DNA from: Occultella aeris
GTDB lineage: Bacteria; Actinomycetota; Actinomycetes; Actinomycetales; Beutenbergiaceae
Reading direction: 5' to 3'
Assembly (NCBI RefSeq): GCF_902703175.1
Contig: NZ_CACRYJ010000053.1
Coordinates: 62,001-126,000, forward strand
DNA: 64,000 nucleotides
A program made the position numbers and the translations under genes. Below, piece after piece: positions 41,418 to 49,162 of this stretch (its first letter is position 1; each line of letters begins with the position of its first letter). The notes beneath the pieces are model-generated. The model was not told the DNA's origin, ran no database searches, and saw only the letters and a program-made list of their open reading frames with translations.

Positions 41418-42920
41418 GTGAACCGAATCGTGGGAGTGGACACCGCGCGTGGCCTGGCCGTGCTCGGCATGTTCGTCGCGCACCTGGGCATGGAGCGGCA
41501 CGTCGGCTTCTTCACCCCGACGGGTTGGTTCTTCGTCGCGGACGGCCGTCCCTCGGCTCTGTTCGCGCTGCTGGCGGGCGTCGGGCTGGCGTTCATGACC
41601 CGCCGCGGTTACCCCGACGACCTCGTGGAACTGCGGGTGCAGCGCACCCGCATCATCAAGCGCTCCGCGATCCTGTTCGTGTTCGGCTGGTTCCTGACGT
41701 TCCTGCTCACCCCGGTTGCGGTGATCCTGCCCTCCTATGCGTTCCTGTTCCTGCTCGCGCTGCCGTTCCTGCGGCTACGCCCGACGGCGGTGTTCGCCTG
41801 GGCCGGCGCCGCCGTGCTGGTCATGCCGCAGGTCGTGCTGCTGACCCGGTGGGCGCTGTTCTCCAGCACCGAGCCGCGCTTCGACGTCCCGCCGATCGGT
41901 GAGTTGCTCACCGGGTACTACCCGGCGCTGAGCTGGACCGCGTACCTGCTGGTGGGCCTGGGCGTGGGCCGGCTGCCGATGCAGCGGATCAAGGTCCAGG
42001 TCGCGCTCATCTGCGCTGGTGTGTCGGCGGCCGCGGTCGGCTACGGTGCCGGGTACGTCCTGTGGTCCGGCCTGGACGACCAGAACGGACTGGCCGGGAG
42101 CCTGACCAGCGTCGAGGCGCACTCGGGCACCACGTTCGAGATGGCCGGCAACATCGGTGTCGGCCTGGTCGTGCTGGGCCTGTGCCTGCTCGTGACGACC
42201 CAGGTGAAGGCGCTGCGGGTGCTGCTCACGCCCATCTCGGCGACCGGCGCGATGTCCCTGACCGTCTACAGCCTGCACATCGTCTACATCCGGATCCTCG
42301 GCGACGACGCCGTCTGGTACCCGCAGTCGAACTGGCCGCTGATCGCTCTGATCCTCGGCACCTTCGTGTTCGCCACGGTCTGGCAGTTGACCCTCGGGCG
42401 CGGACCGCTGGAACGACTCATCAACCGGATGATCCGGCCGAGACAGCCCCAGCCGCCCCAGCAGTGGCCGCCGGCAGGGCCGGGTGGCCCGGCGTGGTCC
42501 GGCGCCCCGACCGGTCCGCGTGGCCCGGGAGCGCAGCCCGCCCATGCCCCGGTTCCGGCCGGTGGTCCGTACGGTCCGCCCGGCACGAACGGTCCGGCCG
42601 CCGCTGGTCCGTACGGTCAGGCTCCGCAGCACCAGACACCGCAGCACCAGACACCGCAATACGGCGCGCCGCCCCTGCCGGGGCAGCCTGCCCAACCGCA
42701 GTACGGGTTTCCGGTCCAGCCGCGATCCGGCCAGGCCGCCCCACCGCAGTACGGCCAAGCCGCCCGGCCGCAGTACGGAGATCAGTCCCGGCCGGCACCT
42801 GCCGCACCGGCAGGACCGACCGGACCTTCGCCGTCGGGCCAGCAGCCGCCGTCGAGCCAGCAGTGGCCGTCAGGTCCACCGCCGGTGCCGACCTACCCGC
42901 CCGCTCCTCCGCCGCGATGA
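41418..42920 (+). CDS. heparan-alpha-glucosaminide N-acetyltransferase-like membrane protein with Pro/Gln-rich tail
   Basis: A 500-residue membrane protein. The first 330 residues hold about ten helices and start with VGVDTARGLAVLGMFVAHLG, the signature of the DUF418/DUF1624 (HGSNAT-like) acyltransferase family. The family also shows the conserved GRPSALFALLAGVGLAFM, TPISATGAMSLTVYSLHIVY and a final helix. Residues 335-500 are a low-complexity Pro/Gln/Gly/Tyr tail with repeats such as APQHQTPQHQTPQYGAPP that should lie in the cytoplasm. The GTG start is supported by TAGCCT 6 nt upstream. Its stop overlaps the ATG of the next gene as ATGA. The substrate of such proteins in bacteria is unknown; surface-glycan acetylation is a guess. 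Confidence 0.85.
   Translation: MNRIVGVDTARGLAVLGMFVAHLGMERHVGFFTPTGWFFVADGRPSALFALLAGVGLAFMTRRGYPDDLVELRVQRTRIIKRSAILFVFGWFLTFLLTPVAVILPSYAFLFLLALPFLRLRPTAVFAWAGAAVLVMPQVVLLTRWALFSSTEPRFDVPPIGELLTGYYPALSWTAYLLVGLGVGRLPMQRIKVQVALICAGVSAAAVGYGAGYVLWSGLDDQNGLAGSLTSVEAHSGTTFEMAGNIGVGLVVLGLCLLVTTQVKALRVLLTPISATGAMSLTVYSLHIVYIRILGDDAVWYPQSNWPLIALILGTFVFATVWQLTLGRGPLERLINRMIRPRQPQPPQQWPPAGPGGPAWSGAPTGPRGPGAQPAHAPVPAGGPYGPPGTNGPAAAGPYGQAPQHQTPQHQTPQYGAPPLPGQPAQPQYGFPVQPRSGQAAPPQYGQAARPQYGDQSRPAPAAPAGPTGPSPSGQQPPSSQQWPSGPPPVPTYPPAPPPR
42627..42656. repeat. two 15-bp tandem repeats in the Pro/Gln-rich tail
   Basis: Two identical copies of CAGCACCAGACACCG encode the QHQTP repeats. The tail as a whole is built from degenerate short Pro/Gln units. 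Confidence 0.7.
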
Positions 42921-43834
42921 CCGCCCCGAGCGTGACCACACCGGCGCCGGCGACGAACCCGGCGACGACCACCCTTGCGCCGCTGCGGTGGCGCGCGCTC
43001 GAGGCGAGTCACGCCCGCCGGGCCGACGACTACACGGCCGACCACCGCCGTCGCCGGTCCCGTCACGAAGCGCACCCGGTGCAGGACTTCCTGTTCACGT
43101 ACTACCCGACCAAGCCGGCGCAGCTGCGGCGCTGGCACCCCGGCGTCGGGGTGACGCTGCTGGACGCGCCGGAGCGGGCGGGCGCTCGCTGGTACACCCG
43201 CGGGCGGGTGCCTGGTTCCGCCGTCGTCGACGTCGCGGCCTACCTCGAACAGCGCCGCGACACCGTGGTCTACGTCCACGACCTGCTCGGCGCGACGCGG
43301 TCCCGGCCCGGCCAGTTCGGCTGCTTCGGACTCCACGAGTGGGCCATGGTGTACCGCCAGGACCCTGCCCAGGTGCGCCACCGCAGTACCCCGCTGCGAC
43401 TGGGAGCCGAGGGCACGGACGAGGTGGTCGAGTCCCACCAGCTGCGGTGCACGCACTTCGACGCCTACCGGTTCTTCACGCCGGAGGCGCTCGGCCGCAA
43501 CGCCGAGCCACTCTCGCGCGCCGACCAGCCCGCGCGCGAGCAACCAGGCTGCCTCCACGCCGGGATGGACGTGTTCAAGTGGGCCACGAAACTCGGCCCT
43601 GTGGTGCCCGGTGAGTTGCTGCTGGACGCGTTCGGGCTGGCACGGGACATCCGCGAACTGGACATGCGCGCCTCGCCGTACGACCTGACCGGCTGGGGCT
43701 ACGAACCGGTGCCGATCGAGACGGCGGCGGGCAAGGCTACGTACGTGGCGGCACAGCGGGCGTTCGCGGAGCGGTCGGACGCGCTGCGGGTGCGCCTGCT
43801 CGAGGTGACCGGAACCGTGCTGCTCGGCGCGTGA
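42917..43834 (+). CDS. conserved actinobacterial protein, often labelled 3-methyladenine DNA glycosylase
   Basis: A 305-residue protein whose ATG overlaps the stop of the membrane-protein gene. After an Ala/Thr/Pro-rich leader (MTAPSVTTPAPATNPATTTL), the conserved body starts at LAPLRWRALEASHARRADDY and continues with HPVQDFLFTYYPTKPAQLRR, GQFGCFGLHEWAMVYR, DAYRFFTPEALGRN, EQPGCLHAGMDVFKWATKLG and LDMRASPYDLTGWGYEPVP. I recall this family carrying the label 3-methyladenine DNA glycosylase in annotations. However, I see neither the Tag nor the AlkA/HhH-GPD motifs in it; a genuine Tag enzyme is encoded nearby at 44626. The family is well conserved but its function should be treated as unknown. 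The coupling to the membrane acyltransferase-like gene may be meaningful. Confidence 0.75.
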   Translation: MTAPSVTTPAPATNPATTTLAPLRWRALEASHARRADDYTADHRRRRSRHEAHPVQDFLFTYYPTKPAQLRRWHPGVGVTLLDAPERAGARWYTRGRVPGSAVVDVAAYLEQRRDTVVYVHDLLGATRSRPGQFGCFGLHEWAMVYRQDPAQVRHRSTPLRLGAEGTDEVVESHQLRCTHFDAYRFFTPEALGRNAEPLSRADQPAREQPGCLHAGMDVFKWATKLGPVVPGELLLDAFGLARDIRELDMRASPYDLTGWGYEPVPIETAAGKATYVAAQRAFAERSDALRVRLLEVTGTVLLGA

Positions 43835-43853
43835 GGCACGCGCCGCAGGGACT

Positions 43854-44000
43854 CCCCCGCCGTTCCGCTGACCCGAAACGTCGATCCGACCGCACCCGAC
43901 CCGCATCTCGGGTCAGTGGAACACGCACCCCCGCCATTCCGCTGACCCGAAACGTCGATCGACCCACCCGCCACCCGCATCTCGGGTCAGGGGAACGCGG
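43854..44000. repeat. two tandem 74-bp repeats, each a long hairpin
   Basis: Unit 1 (43854-43927) and unit 2 (43928-44000) are about 85% identical. Each has TTCCGCTGACCCGA (43863-43876; 43937-43950) and a matching reverse-complement arm (TCGGGTCAGTGGAA at 43908-43921; TCGGGTCAGGGGAA at 43982-43995). The stems are 14 bp with one G-U pair or one mismatch. They lie between convergent genes, so they may stop transcription on both strands, but the tandem duplication resembles REP-type intergenic repeats. Confidence 0.85.
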
Positions 44001-44020
44001 CTCGGCTACCTCATCGTCGG

Positions 44021-44566
44021 TCAGGCGCCGTAGCGCTCCCAGCTGACGATCTCCGAGAGCGGCTTTCGGCCGGACAGGCTGGGCGAGGCCTGCGCCTGCG
44101 TGGTGTCGGTGTAGCCGAGCCCGATCGCGGACCAGGGCTCGAAGTCATCCGGGATGCGGAGGAGGTCACGGACCTGCTGCCGGCTCTCCGGGGTACCGAA
44201 CCAGGCGGTCCCGCTGCCGATCCCGAGGGCTCCGGCGGCGAGCATGACACGCTCGGCGAGGCGGCCGTCGTCGTAGGCGACCGACCGGCCCTCGCCCTTG
44301 AGCGCGACCACGATCGAGGCGGCGACGCCGGAGAGGAAGGCGGTGAACGCGCCGGCCCCGGCGAGGGCGACGTTGACCTCGGGGTCGGTCACCACGACCA
44401 GATGCCAGGGTTGCGTGTTCTTCGCGCTGCCGGTCCAGCGGGCGACCTCGAGAAGCTGTTCGAGGTCATCGCGGGCGATCGGGTCCGGGCGGAACCGGCG
44501 GGACTGGCGCAGGCTTCGCAGGGCGGCAAGGGCGGCTTCGGGCGACTGGGTCTCGTAGGTGCTCAC
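44021..44566 (-). CDS. nitroreductase family protein
   Basis: A 181-residue FMN-dependent nitroreductase-fold protein. The FMN-phosphate arginine pattern is in LRQSRRFRPDPIARDDLEQL, WTGSAKNTQPWHLVVVTD is the central motif, and the C-terminal part has GIGSGTAWFGTPESRQQVRD and FEPWSAIGLGYTDTTQ. The family reduces nitro compounds, quinones or flavins with NAD(P)H, mostly as a dimer. The start is the GTG at 44566, 6 nt after CAGGAT. It is divergent from tag with 59 bp between them and convergent with the gene at 42917. Confidence 0.9.
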   Translation of the reverse strand: MSTYETQSPEAALAALRSLRQSRRFRPDPIARDDLEQLLEVARWTGSAKNTQPWHLVVVTDPEVNVALAGAGAFTAFLSGVAASIVVALKGEGRSVAYDDGRLAERVMLAAGALGIGSGTAWFGTPESRQQVRDLLRIPDDFEPWSAIGLGYTDTTQAQASPSLSGRKPLSEIVSWERYGA

Positions 44567-44612
44567 GACACCATCCTGCGCCCAGGTAGGCGGCGATGTC
44601 CCCGTCCACGTC

Positions 44613-44618
44613 TACCAT
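44613..44618 (+). promoter_or_regulatory. leaderless-type -10 element of tag
   Basis: TACCAT with 7 nt to the ATG at 44626. No Shine-Dalgarno is visible. Confidence 0.45.
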
Positions 44619-44625
44619 CTCGGCC

Positions 44626-45186
44626 ATGGAGACGTTCCGCTGCTTCGGGACTGGCGATCCCCTCTACGAGGCCTACCACGACACCGAGTGGGGCGTGCCG
44701 CCGTCGAGCAGCCCCGATGAGAGCGAGCTGTTCGAGCGGATGAGCCTCGAGGCGTTCCAGTCCGGGCTCGCCTGGATCACGATCCTGCGCAAGCGGGAGG
44801 GGTTCCGGGCCGCATTCGCGGGGTTCGATCCCGCCGCCGTCGCGGCGTTCGACGAGGGCGACGTCGCTCGTCTCATGGCCGATGTCGGCATCGTGCGGAA
44901 CCGGGCGAAGATCGCCTCGACGATCGCGAACGCCCGCGCGCTGCTCGACCTGCACGAGCGCGGCGAGCGGCTGGCGGACGTGTTCGAGGCGCATCGGCCG
45001 CCCGCCCGGGAGCGGCGGGTGCCGGGGTTCGAGCAGGTACCGTCGAGCACCCCGGAGTCGAAGGCGCTGGCGAAGGAGCTCAAGCGGCGCGGCTTCCGGT
45101 TCGTCGGGCCCACCACCGCGTACGCCGCGATGCAGGCACTCGGGTACGTCGACGACCACCTCGAGGGGTGCATCAGCGCACGCTGA
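44626..45186 (+). CDS. tag: DNA-3-methyladenine glycosylase I
   Basis: A 186-residue Tag-type base-excision repair enzyme that removes 3-methyladenine from alkylated DNA. The start ETFRCFGTGDPLYEAYHDTE and EWGVP match E. coli Tag. The catalytic-pocket region is MSLEAFQSGLAWITILRKRE with the conserved glutamate. The zinc-binding residues are present: Cys in FRCF, His in AYHD, and His/Cys in the C-terminal HLEGC. GIVRNRAKIASTIANARALL is the helix-hairpin-helix region. The length agrees with the family (about 187). The ATG is preceded by the -10 box TACCAT 7 nt upstream. It is monocistronic. Confidence 0.96.
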   Translation: METFRCFGTGDPLYEAYHDTEWGVPPSSSPDESELFERMSLEAFQSGLAWITILRKREGFRAAFAGFDPAAVAAFDEGDVARLMADVGIVRNRAKIASTIANARALLDLHERGERLADVFEAHRPPARERRVPGFEQVPSSTPESKALAKELKRRGFRFVGPTTAYAAMQALGYVDDHLEGCISAR

Positions 45187-45233
45187 GCCGCACGTGACCG
45201 GCGCGGGTTCACCCGTCGTTCACCTCGATGACC

Positions 45234-45239
45234 GATAAT
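45234..45239 (+). promoter_or_regulatory. leaderless-type -10 element of the synthetase gene
   Basis: GATAAT with exactly 6 nt to an ATG at 45246 that opens a 7-codon mini-ORF. The synthetase start TTG is 20 nt further on. Confidence 0.5.
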
Positions 45240-45245
45240 CCGGGC

Positions 45246-45269
45246 ATGTCGTCCTGGACCCTGCCTTGA
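45246..45269 (+). CDS. 7-codon leaderless leader ORF coupled to the synthetase gene
   Basis: ATG-TCG-TCC-TGG-ACC-CTG-CCT-TGA encodes MSSWTLP. The ATG is 6 nt after GATAAT, so the transcript should begin there. Its TGA overlaps the TTG of the synthetase as TTGA. The mini-ORF at 14684 before an ABC ATPase has the same seven codons, 20-nt offset and stop-start overlap. Alternatively a one-base sequence error could have split a single longer N-terminus. Confidence 0.4.
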   Translation: MSSWTLP

Positions 45270-48200
45270 GCCTGCTCGCCGCCGATCTGGCGCCTGCACC
45301 GCGGACGTTGGTGGACATTTTCACAGACGTCGTGGCCAGGTACCCGGAGGCCCCCGCGATCGACAACGGCGTCGAGATGCTCACCTACGCCGACCTCAAC
45401 GAGGCCGCCGAGACGCTCGCCGCGGTCCTCGCGGACGCCGGGGTGACGCGCGGGGACCGCGTGGGCGTGCGGATCACGTCCGGCACCACCGACCTGTACA
45501 CGGCGATCCTCGGGATCCTGTTCGCCGGGGCCGCCTACGTGCCGGTGGACGTGGATGATCCCGAGGAGCGCGCCCGGACCGTGTTCGGCGAGGCTGCCGT
45601 GGCGGCCGCGCTCGGCGACGACCTGGTCGTCACGTCGCACCGGCAGAGCGACAGCGCCGGTGACGCCGGGGCTGCCGGCACCAGCGATCCCGGCGGCCCG
45701 GGCCTGACCGACGACGCCTGGATCATCTTCACGTCCGGATCCACCGGCACCCCGAAGGGCGTGGCCGTCTCACACCGCAGCGCCGCGGCCTTCGTGGACG
45801 CCGAGGCGGAGCTCTTCCTGCAGTCCGACCCGCTCCGCCCGGGCGACCGGGTCATGGCCGGGCTGTCCGTCGCCTTCGACGCCTCGTGCGAGGAGATGTG
45901 GCTCGCCTGGCGGTACGGCGCCTGCCTGGTGCCCGCGCCCCGGTCCCTGGTCCGCAGCGGGATGGACCTCGGCCCGTGGCTGGTGGCGAACCGGATCACG
46001 GTCGTGTCCACCGTGCCCACCCTGGTCTCGCTGTGGCCGCCGCAGGCCCTCGACGACGTCCGGCTGCTCATCGTCGGCGGCGAGGCTTGCCCGCCGGAGC
46101 TCGGGGCCCGGTACGCGAGCGCCACCCGCGAGGTGTGGAACACCTATGGCCCCACGGAGGCGACCGTGGTCTCCTGTGCTGCGCGGCTCACCGGCGAGCC
46201 GCCGGTCCGGATCGGGCTGCCGCTCGCGGGCTGGGACCTCGCCGTGGTCGACGACCAGGGGATGCCGGTGCCACCGGGCGGCACCGGGGAATTGATCATC
46301 GGTGGTGTGGGCCTGGCCCGCTACCTGGACCCGGCCAAGGATGCGGAGAAGTACGCCCCGATGCCCTCCCTCGGTTGGGACCGGGCCTACCGCAGCGGCG
46401 ACCTGGTCCGCTACGAGGAGGAGGGCCTGCTGTTCGCGGGCCGCATCGACGACCAGATCAAACTGGGCGGTCGGCGCATCGAGCTCGGTGAGATCGACTC
46501 CGCGCTGATGGACCTGCCCGGGGTGAACGGGGCTGCGGCCGCCGTGCGCACGACGTCCTCCGGGAACCAGCTGCTCGTCGGCTACCTCACCGTCGACCCC
46601 GGGTTCGATGCCCCGGCTGCCCTGGCCCGGCTCCGCGAGAGCATGCCCGCGGCCCTCGTGCCGCGGCTCGCCCCGGTGGACACCCTGCCGACCCGCACGT
46701 CCGGCAAGATCGACCGGGACGCCCTGCCGTGGCCGGTGCCCACCGCGAAGTCGACGTCGGCCCGACCGTCCACCCTGACCGGCACCGCCGCGTGGGTCGC
46801 CGAGCTGTGGGCGGAGATCCTCGCCGTCGACGGCGCCGGGCCGGCCGACGACTTCTTCGACCTCGGCGGCGCCAGCCTCACCGCCGCGCAACTCGTCGCG
46901 CGGCTGCGCGAGCGGTACCCCGAGGCGACCGTCGCGGACGTCTACGAGCAGCCAACGATCGCCTCGCTGGCCGCGTACCTGGACGCTCTCGCCGCCCCCA
47001 CCGGGCGCACGAACGAGCCGGTGCACCCGGTCCCGCTGAAGACCCAGGTCGGTCAGGTGCTCGCCACGTTCGCCCTGCGCACCCTCGGCGGGATGCGCTG
47101 GCTCACCTGGATCGCTGCCGCGAACAACGTCGCCGTGGCAGCCCTGGACCTGGGATGGCTGCCGACGCTGTCCTGGTGGTGGGTACTTGCCGGATGGCTG
47201 CTGTTCCTCACCCCGCCCGGACGGGTCCTGCTCACCGCGGCGCTCGCCCGGATCATCCTGCGTGGGGTGACGCCGGGCACCCATCCCCGGGGCGGCAAGG
47301 TGCACCTGCGGCTCTGGCTCGCCGAACGGGTGGCCGAGGAGATCGGCGTGCTCAACCTCTCCGGTGCCCCGCTGATGACCTGGTACGCCCGGACCCTCGG
47401 CGCCACGGTCGAACGCGGTGTCGACCTGCACACCATCCCCCCGATCACCGGGATGCTCACGCTCCGCACGGAGGCCTCGGTCGAGGCCGAGGTGGACCTG
47501 AACGGGTACTGGCTGGACGGGCACACCCTGTACGTCGGCCGGATCGAGGTCGGGCCGAGGGCCAGGATCGGTGCGCGCAGCATGGTCCTGCCCGGGTCCG
47601 TGGTCGGTGCCGGCGCGGAGATCGGCGCGGGTTCGCTCGTCTCCGGCGAGGTCCCCGCCGGCGAGGAGTGGTCCGGCTCACCCGCCACCCGCCGCCGCAA
47701 GGCTCGCGGCCCGTGGCAGGACCAGCAGCCCCCTCGGCGCCGCGGCTGGCAGTTCGCGTACGGGCTCACCGCGTTCCTGCTCTCCGCCATGCCCGTGCTC
47801 GCCGTCGGCGCCGCGATCGCGGTCATCGCACCGGCCGTGCGGGGTTCGCAGTCCCTCGGCGAGACCGCGCTCGCGGCGCTCGCGTGGCTGCCGCTGGCCA
47901 CCGTCGTCGGGGGGTTCGCCCTGGCGCTGCTGGTCCTGGTCACCGTCCGGGCGTTCTCGATCCGGCTGCAGCCGGGGCCGCACCCGGTCCACGGCCGGAT
48001 CGCCTGGCAGGTCTGGAGCACGTTGCGGGTGTTGGACGAGGCTCGCACCTGGCTGTTCCCGCTGTACGCGAGCTGGCTCACGCCCACCTGGCTGCGGCTG
48101 CTCGGGGCGCGGATCGGCAAGGACGTCGAGGCCTCCACGGTGCTGCTGGTCCCGTCGCTGACCACCGTGGCCGACGGCGCGTTCCTCGCCGACGACACGC

Positions 48201-49162
48201 TGCTCGGCGGTTACGAGCTCGGCGGCGGCTGGCTGCGCGCGGAACACGTGAAGATCGGCAAGCGCGCGTTCGTCGGGAACTCCGGGATGACGGCGCCCGG
48301 CCGGAAGGTTCCCAAGCGCGGTCTGGTCGCGGTGCTGTCCGCCGCGCCACGGCGCACCAAGGCGAAGTCCGGCACGTCCTGGCTGGGCAGCCCGCCGACC
48401 AAGTTGCGTCGCTCCGCGGCCGAGGGTGGCGAGGAACGCACCTACGCTCCGCCGACCCGGCTCCGTGTGGCCCGTGCCCTGGTTGAGGCGTGCCGGGTGA
48501 TCCCGGTGATGGTGGCATCCGCGATCGGGCTCGGTGTGGTGGTCGCCGTGCAGGCCCTCGCGATCCTCGCGTGGTGGCTGCCGGTGCTCGGCACCGGGCT
48601 GGTGCTGATCGTCGGTGGCGCCGTGGCGGCCGGCGTCACCGTGGGCGCCAAGTGGCTCCTGATCGGAAAGGTGCGGGTCGGCGACCACCCGCTGTGGAGC
48701 ACGTTCGTGTGGCGCAACGAGCTCGCCGACACGTTCACCGAGGTGGTCGCGGCGCCCTGGTTCGCCCGTGCGACGCTCGGCACCCCGGTGCTGAACGTGT
48801 GGCTGCGCCTGCTCGGGGCGAAGGTGGGCCGCGGCGTCTGGTGTGAGAGCTACTGGCTGCCCGAGATGGACCTGGTCGACCTCCGTGACGGGGTCACCGT
48901 GAACCCCGGCTGCGTGGTGCAGACCCACCTGTTCCACGACCGGGTGCTCTCCCTCGAACAGGTCACGCTCAGGGTGGGCGCAACGCTCGGCACCCACAGC
49001 GTGATCCTGCCGTCGGCGACGCTCGGCCGGCACGCTACCGTGGGACCGATGTCTTTGGTGATGCGCGGCGAGTCGGTGCCGGACAAGACCCGCTGGATCG
49101 GCAACCCGATCGGACCGTGGGTCGACGACGACGCGGACGACCCCGTGCTGTCAGCCCGATGA
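45266..49162 (+). CDS. Pls/PosA-type non-ribosomal peptide synthetase (membrane-bound, single module)
   Basis: A 1298-residue synthetase with no condensation or thioesterase domain. The adenylation domain (about 15-490) has WIIFTSGSTGTPKGVAVSH (A3), NTYGPTEATVVS (A5), YRSGDLVRYEEEGLLFAGRI (A7/A8) and RTSGKIDRDALP (A10). The carrier domain ends with DDFFDLGGASLTAAQLVARL; the serine takes the phosphopantetheine arm. The remainder has hydrophobic pairs (WWWVLAGWLLFLTPPGRVLL, LTAFLLSAMPVLAVGAAIAV, VVAVQALAILAWWLPVLGTG) separating three left-handed beta-helix-like parts (GARSMVLPGSVVGAGAEIGA and others). This is the layout of epsilon-poly-L-lysine synthetase. The product is unknown; the amino acid cannot be read safely. 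The start TTG is the only candidate after the in-frame TAA at 45236. A metallopeptidase gene overlaps the end. Confidence 0.88.
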   Translation: MSLLAADLAPAPRTLVDIFTDVVARYPEAPAIDNGVEMLTYADLNEAAETLAAVLADAGVTRGDRVGVRITSGTTDLYTAILGILFAGAAYVPVDVDDPEERARTVFGEAAVAAALGDDLVVTSHRQSDSAGDAGAAGTSDPGGPGLTDDAWIIFTSGSTGTPKGVAVSHRSAAAFVDAEAELFLQSDPLRPGDRVMAGLSVAFDASCEEMWLAWRYGACLVPAPRSLVRSGMDLGPWLVANRITVVSTVPTLVSLWPPQALDDVRLLIVGGEACPPELGARYASATREVWNTYGPTEATVVSCAARLTGEPPVRIGLPLAGWDLAVVDDQGMPVPPGGTGELIIGGVGLARYLDPAKDAEKYAPMPSLGWDRAYRSGDLVRYEEEGLLFAGRIDDQIKLGGRRIELGEIDSALMDLPGVNGAAAAVRTTSSGNQLLVGYLTVDPGFDAPAALARLRESMPAALVPRLAPVDTLPTRTSGKIDRDALPWPVPTAKSTSARPSTLTGTAAWVAELWAEILAVDGAGPADDFFDLGGASLTAAQLVARLRERYPEATVADVYEQPTIASLAAYLDALAAPTGRTNEPVHPVPLKTQVGQVLATFALRTLGGMRWLTWIAAANNVAVAALDLGWLPTLSWWWVLAGWLLFLTPPGRVLLTAALARIILRGVTPGTHPRGGKVHLRLWLAERVAEEIGVLNLSGAPLMTWYARTLGATVERGVDLHTIPPITGMLTLRTEASVEAEVDLNGYWLDGHTLYVGRIEVGPRARIGARSMVLPGSVVGAGAEIGAGSLVSGEVPAGEEWSGSPATRRRKARGPWQDQQPPRRRGWQFAYGLTAFLLSAMPVLAVGAAIAVIAPAVRGSQSLGETALAALAWLPLATVVGGFALALLVLVTVRAFSIRLQPGPHPVHGRIAWQVWSTLRVLDEARTWLFPLYASWLTPTWLRLLGARIGKDVEASTVLLVPSLTTVADGAFLADDTLLGGYELGGGWLRAEHVKIGKRAFVGNSGMTAPGRKVPKRGLVAVLSAAPRRTKAKSGTSWLGSPPTKLRRSAAEGGEERTYAPPTRLRVARALVEACRVIPVMVASAIGLGVVVAVQALAILAWWLPVLGTGLVLIVGGAVAAGVTVGAKWLLIGKVRVGDHPLWSTFVWRNELADTFTEVVAAPWFARATLGTPVLNVWLRLLGAKVGRGVWCESYWLPEMDLVDLRDGVTVNPGCVVQTHLFHDRVLSLEQVTLRVGATLGTHSVILPSATLGRHATVGPMSLVMRGESVPDKTRWIGNPIGPWVDDDADDPVLSAR

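Noticed and set aside
45236-45265. CTG at 45254 as the synthetase start
   Set aside because: It would give LDPALSLLAADL, which reads naturally, but CTG is rarely used as a start; TTG at 45266 overlaps the mini-ORF stop. A sequence error remains possible.
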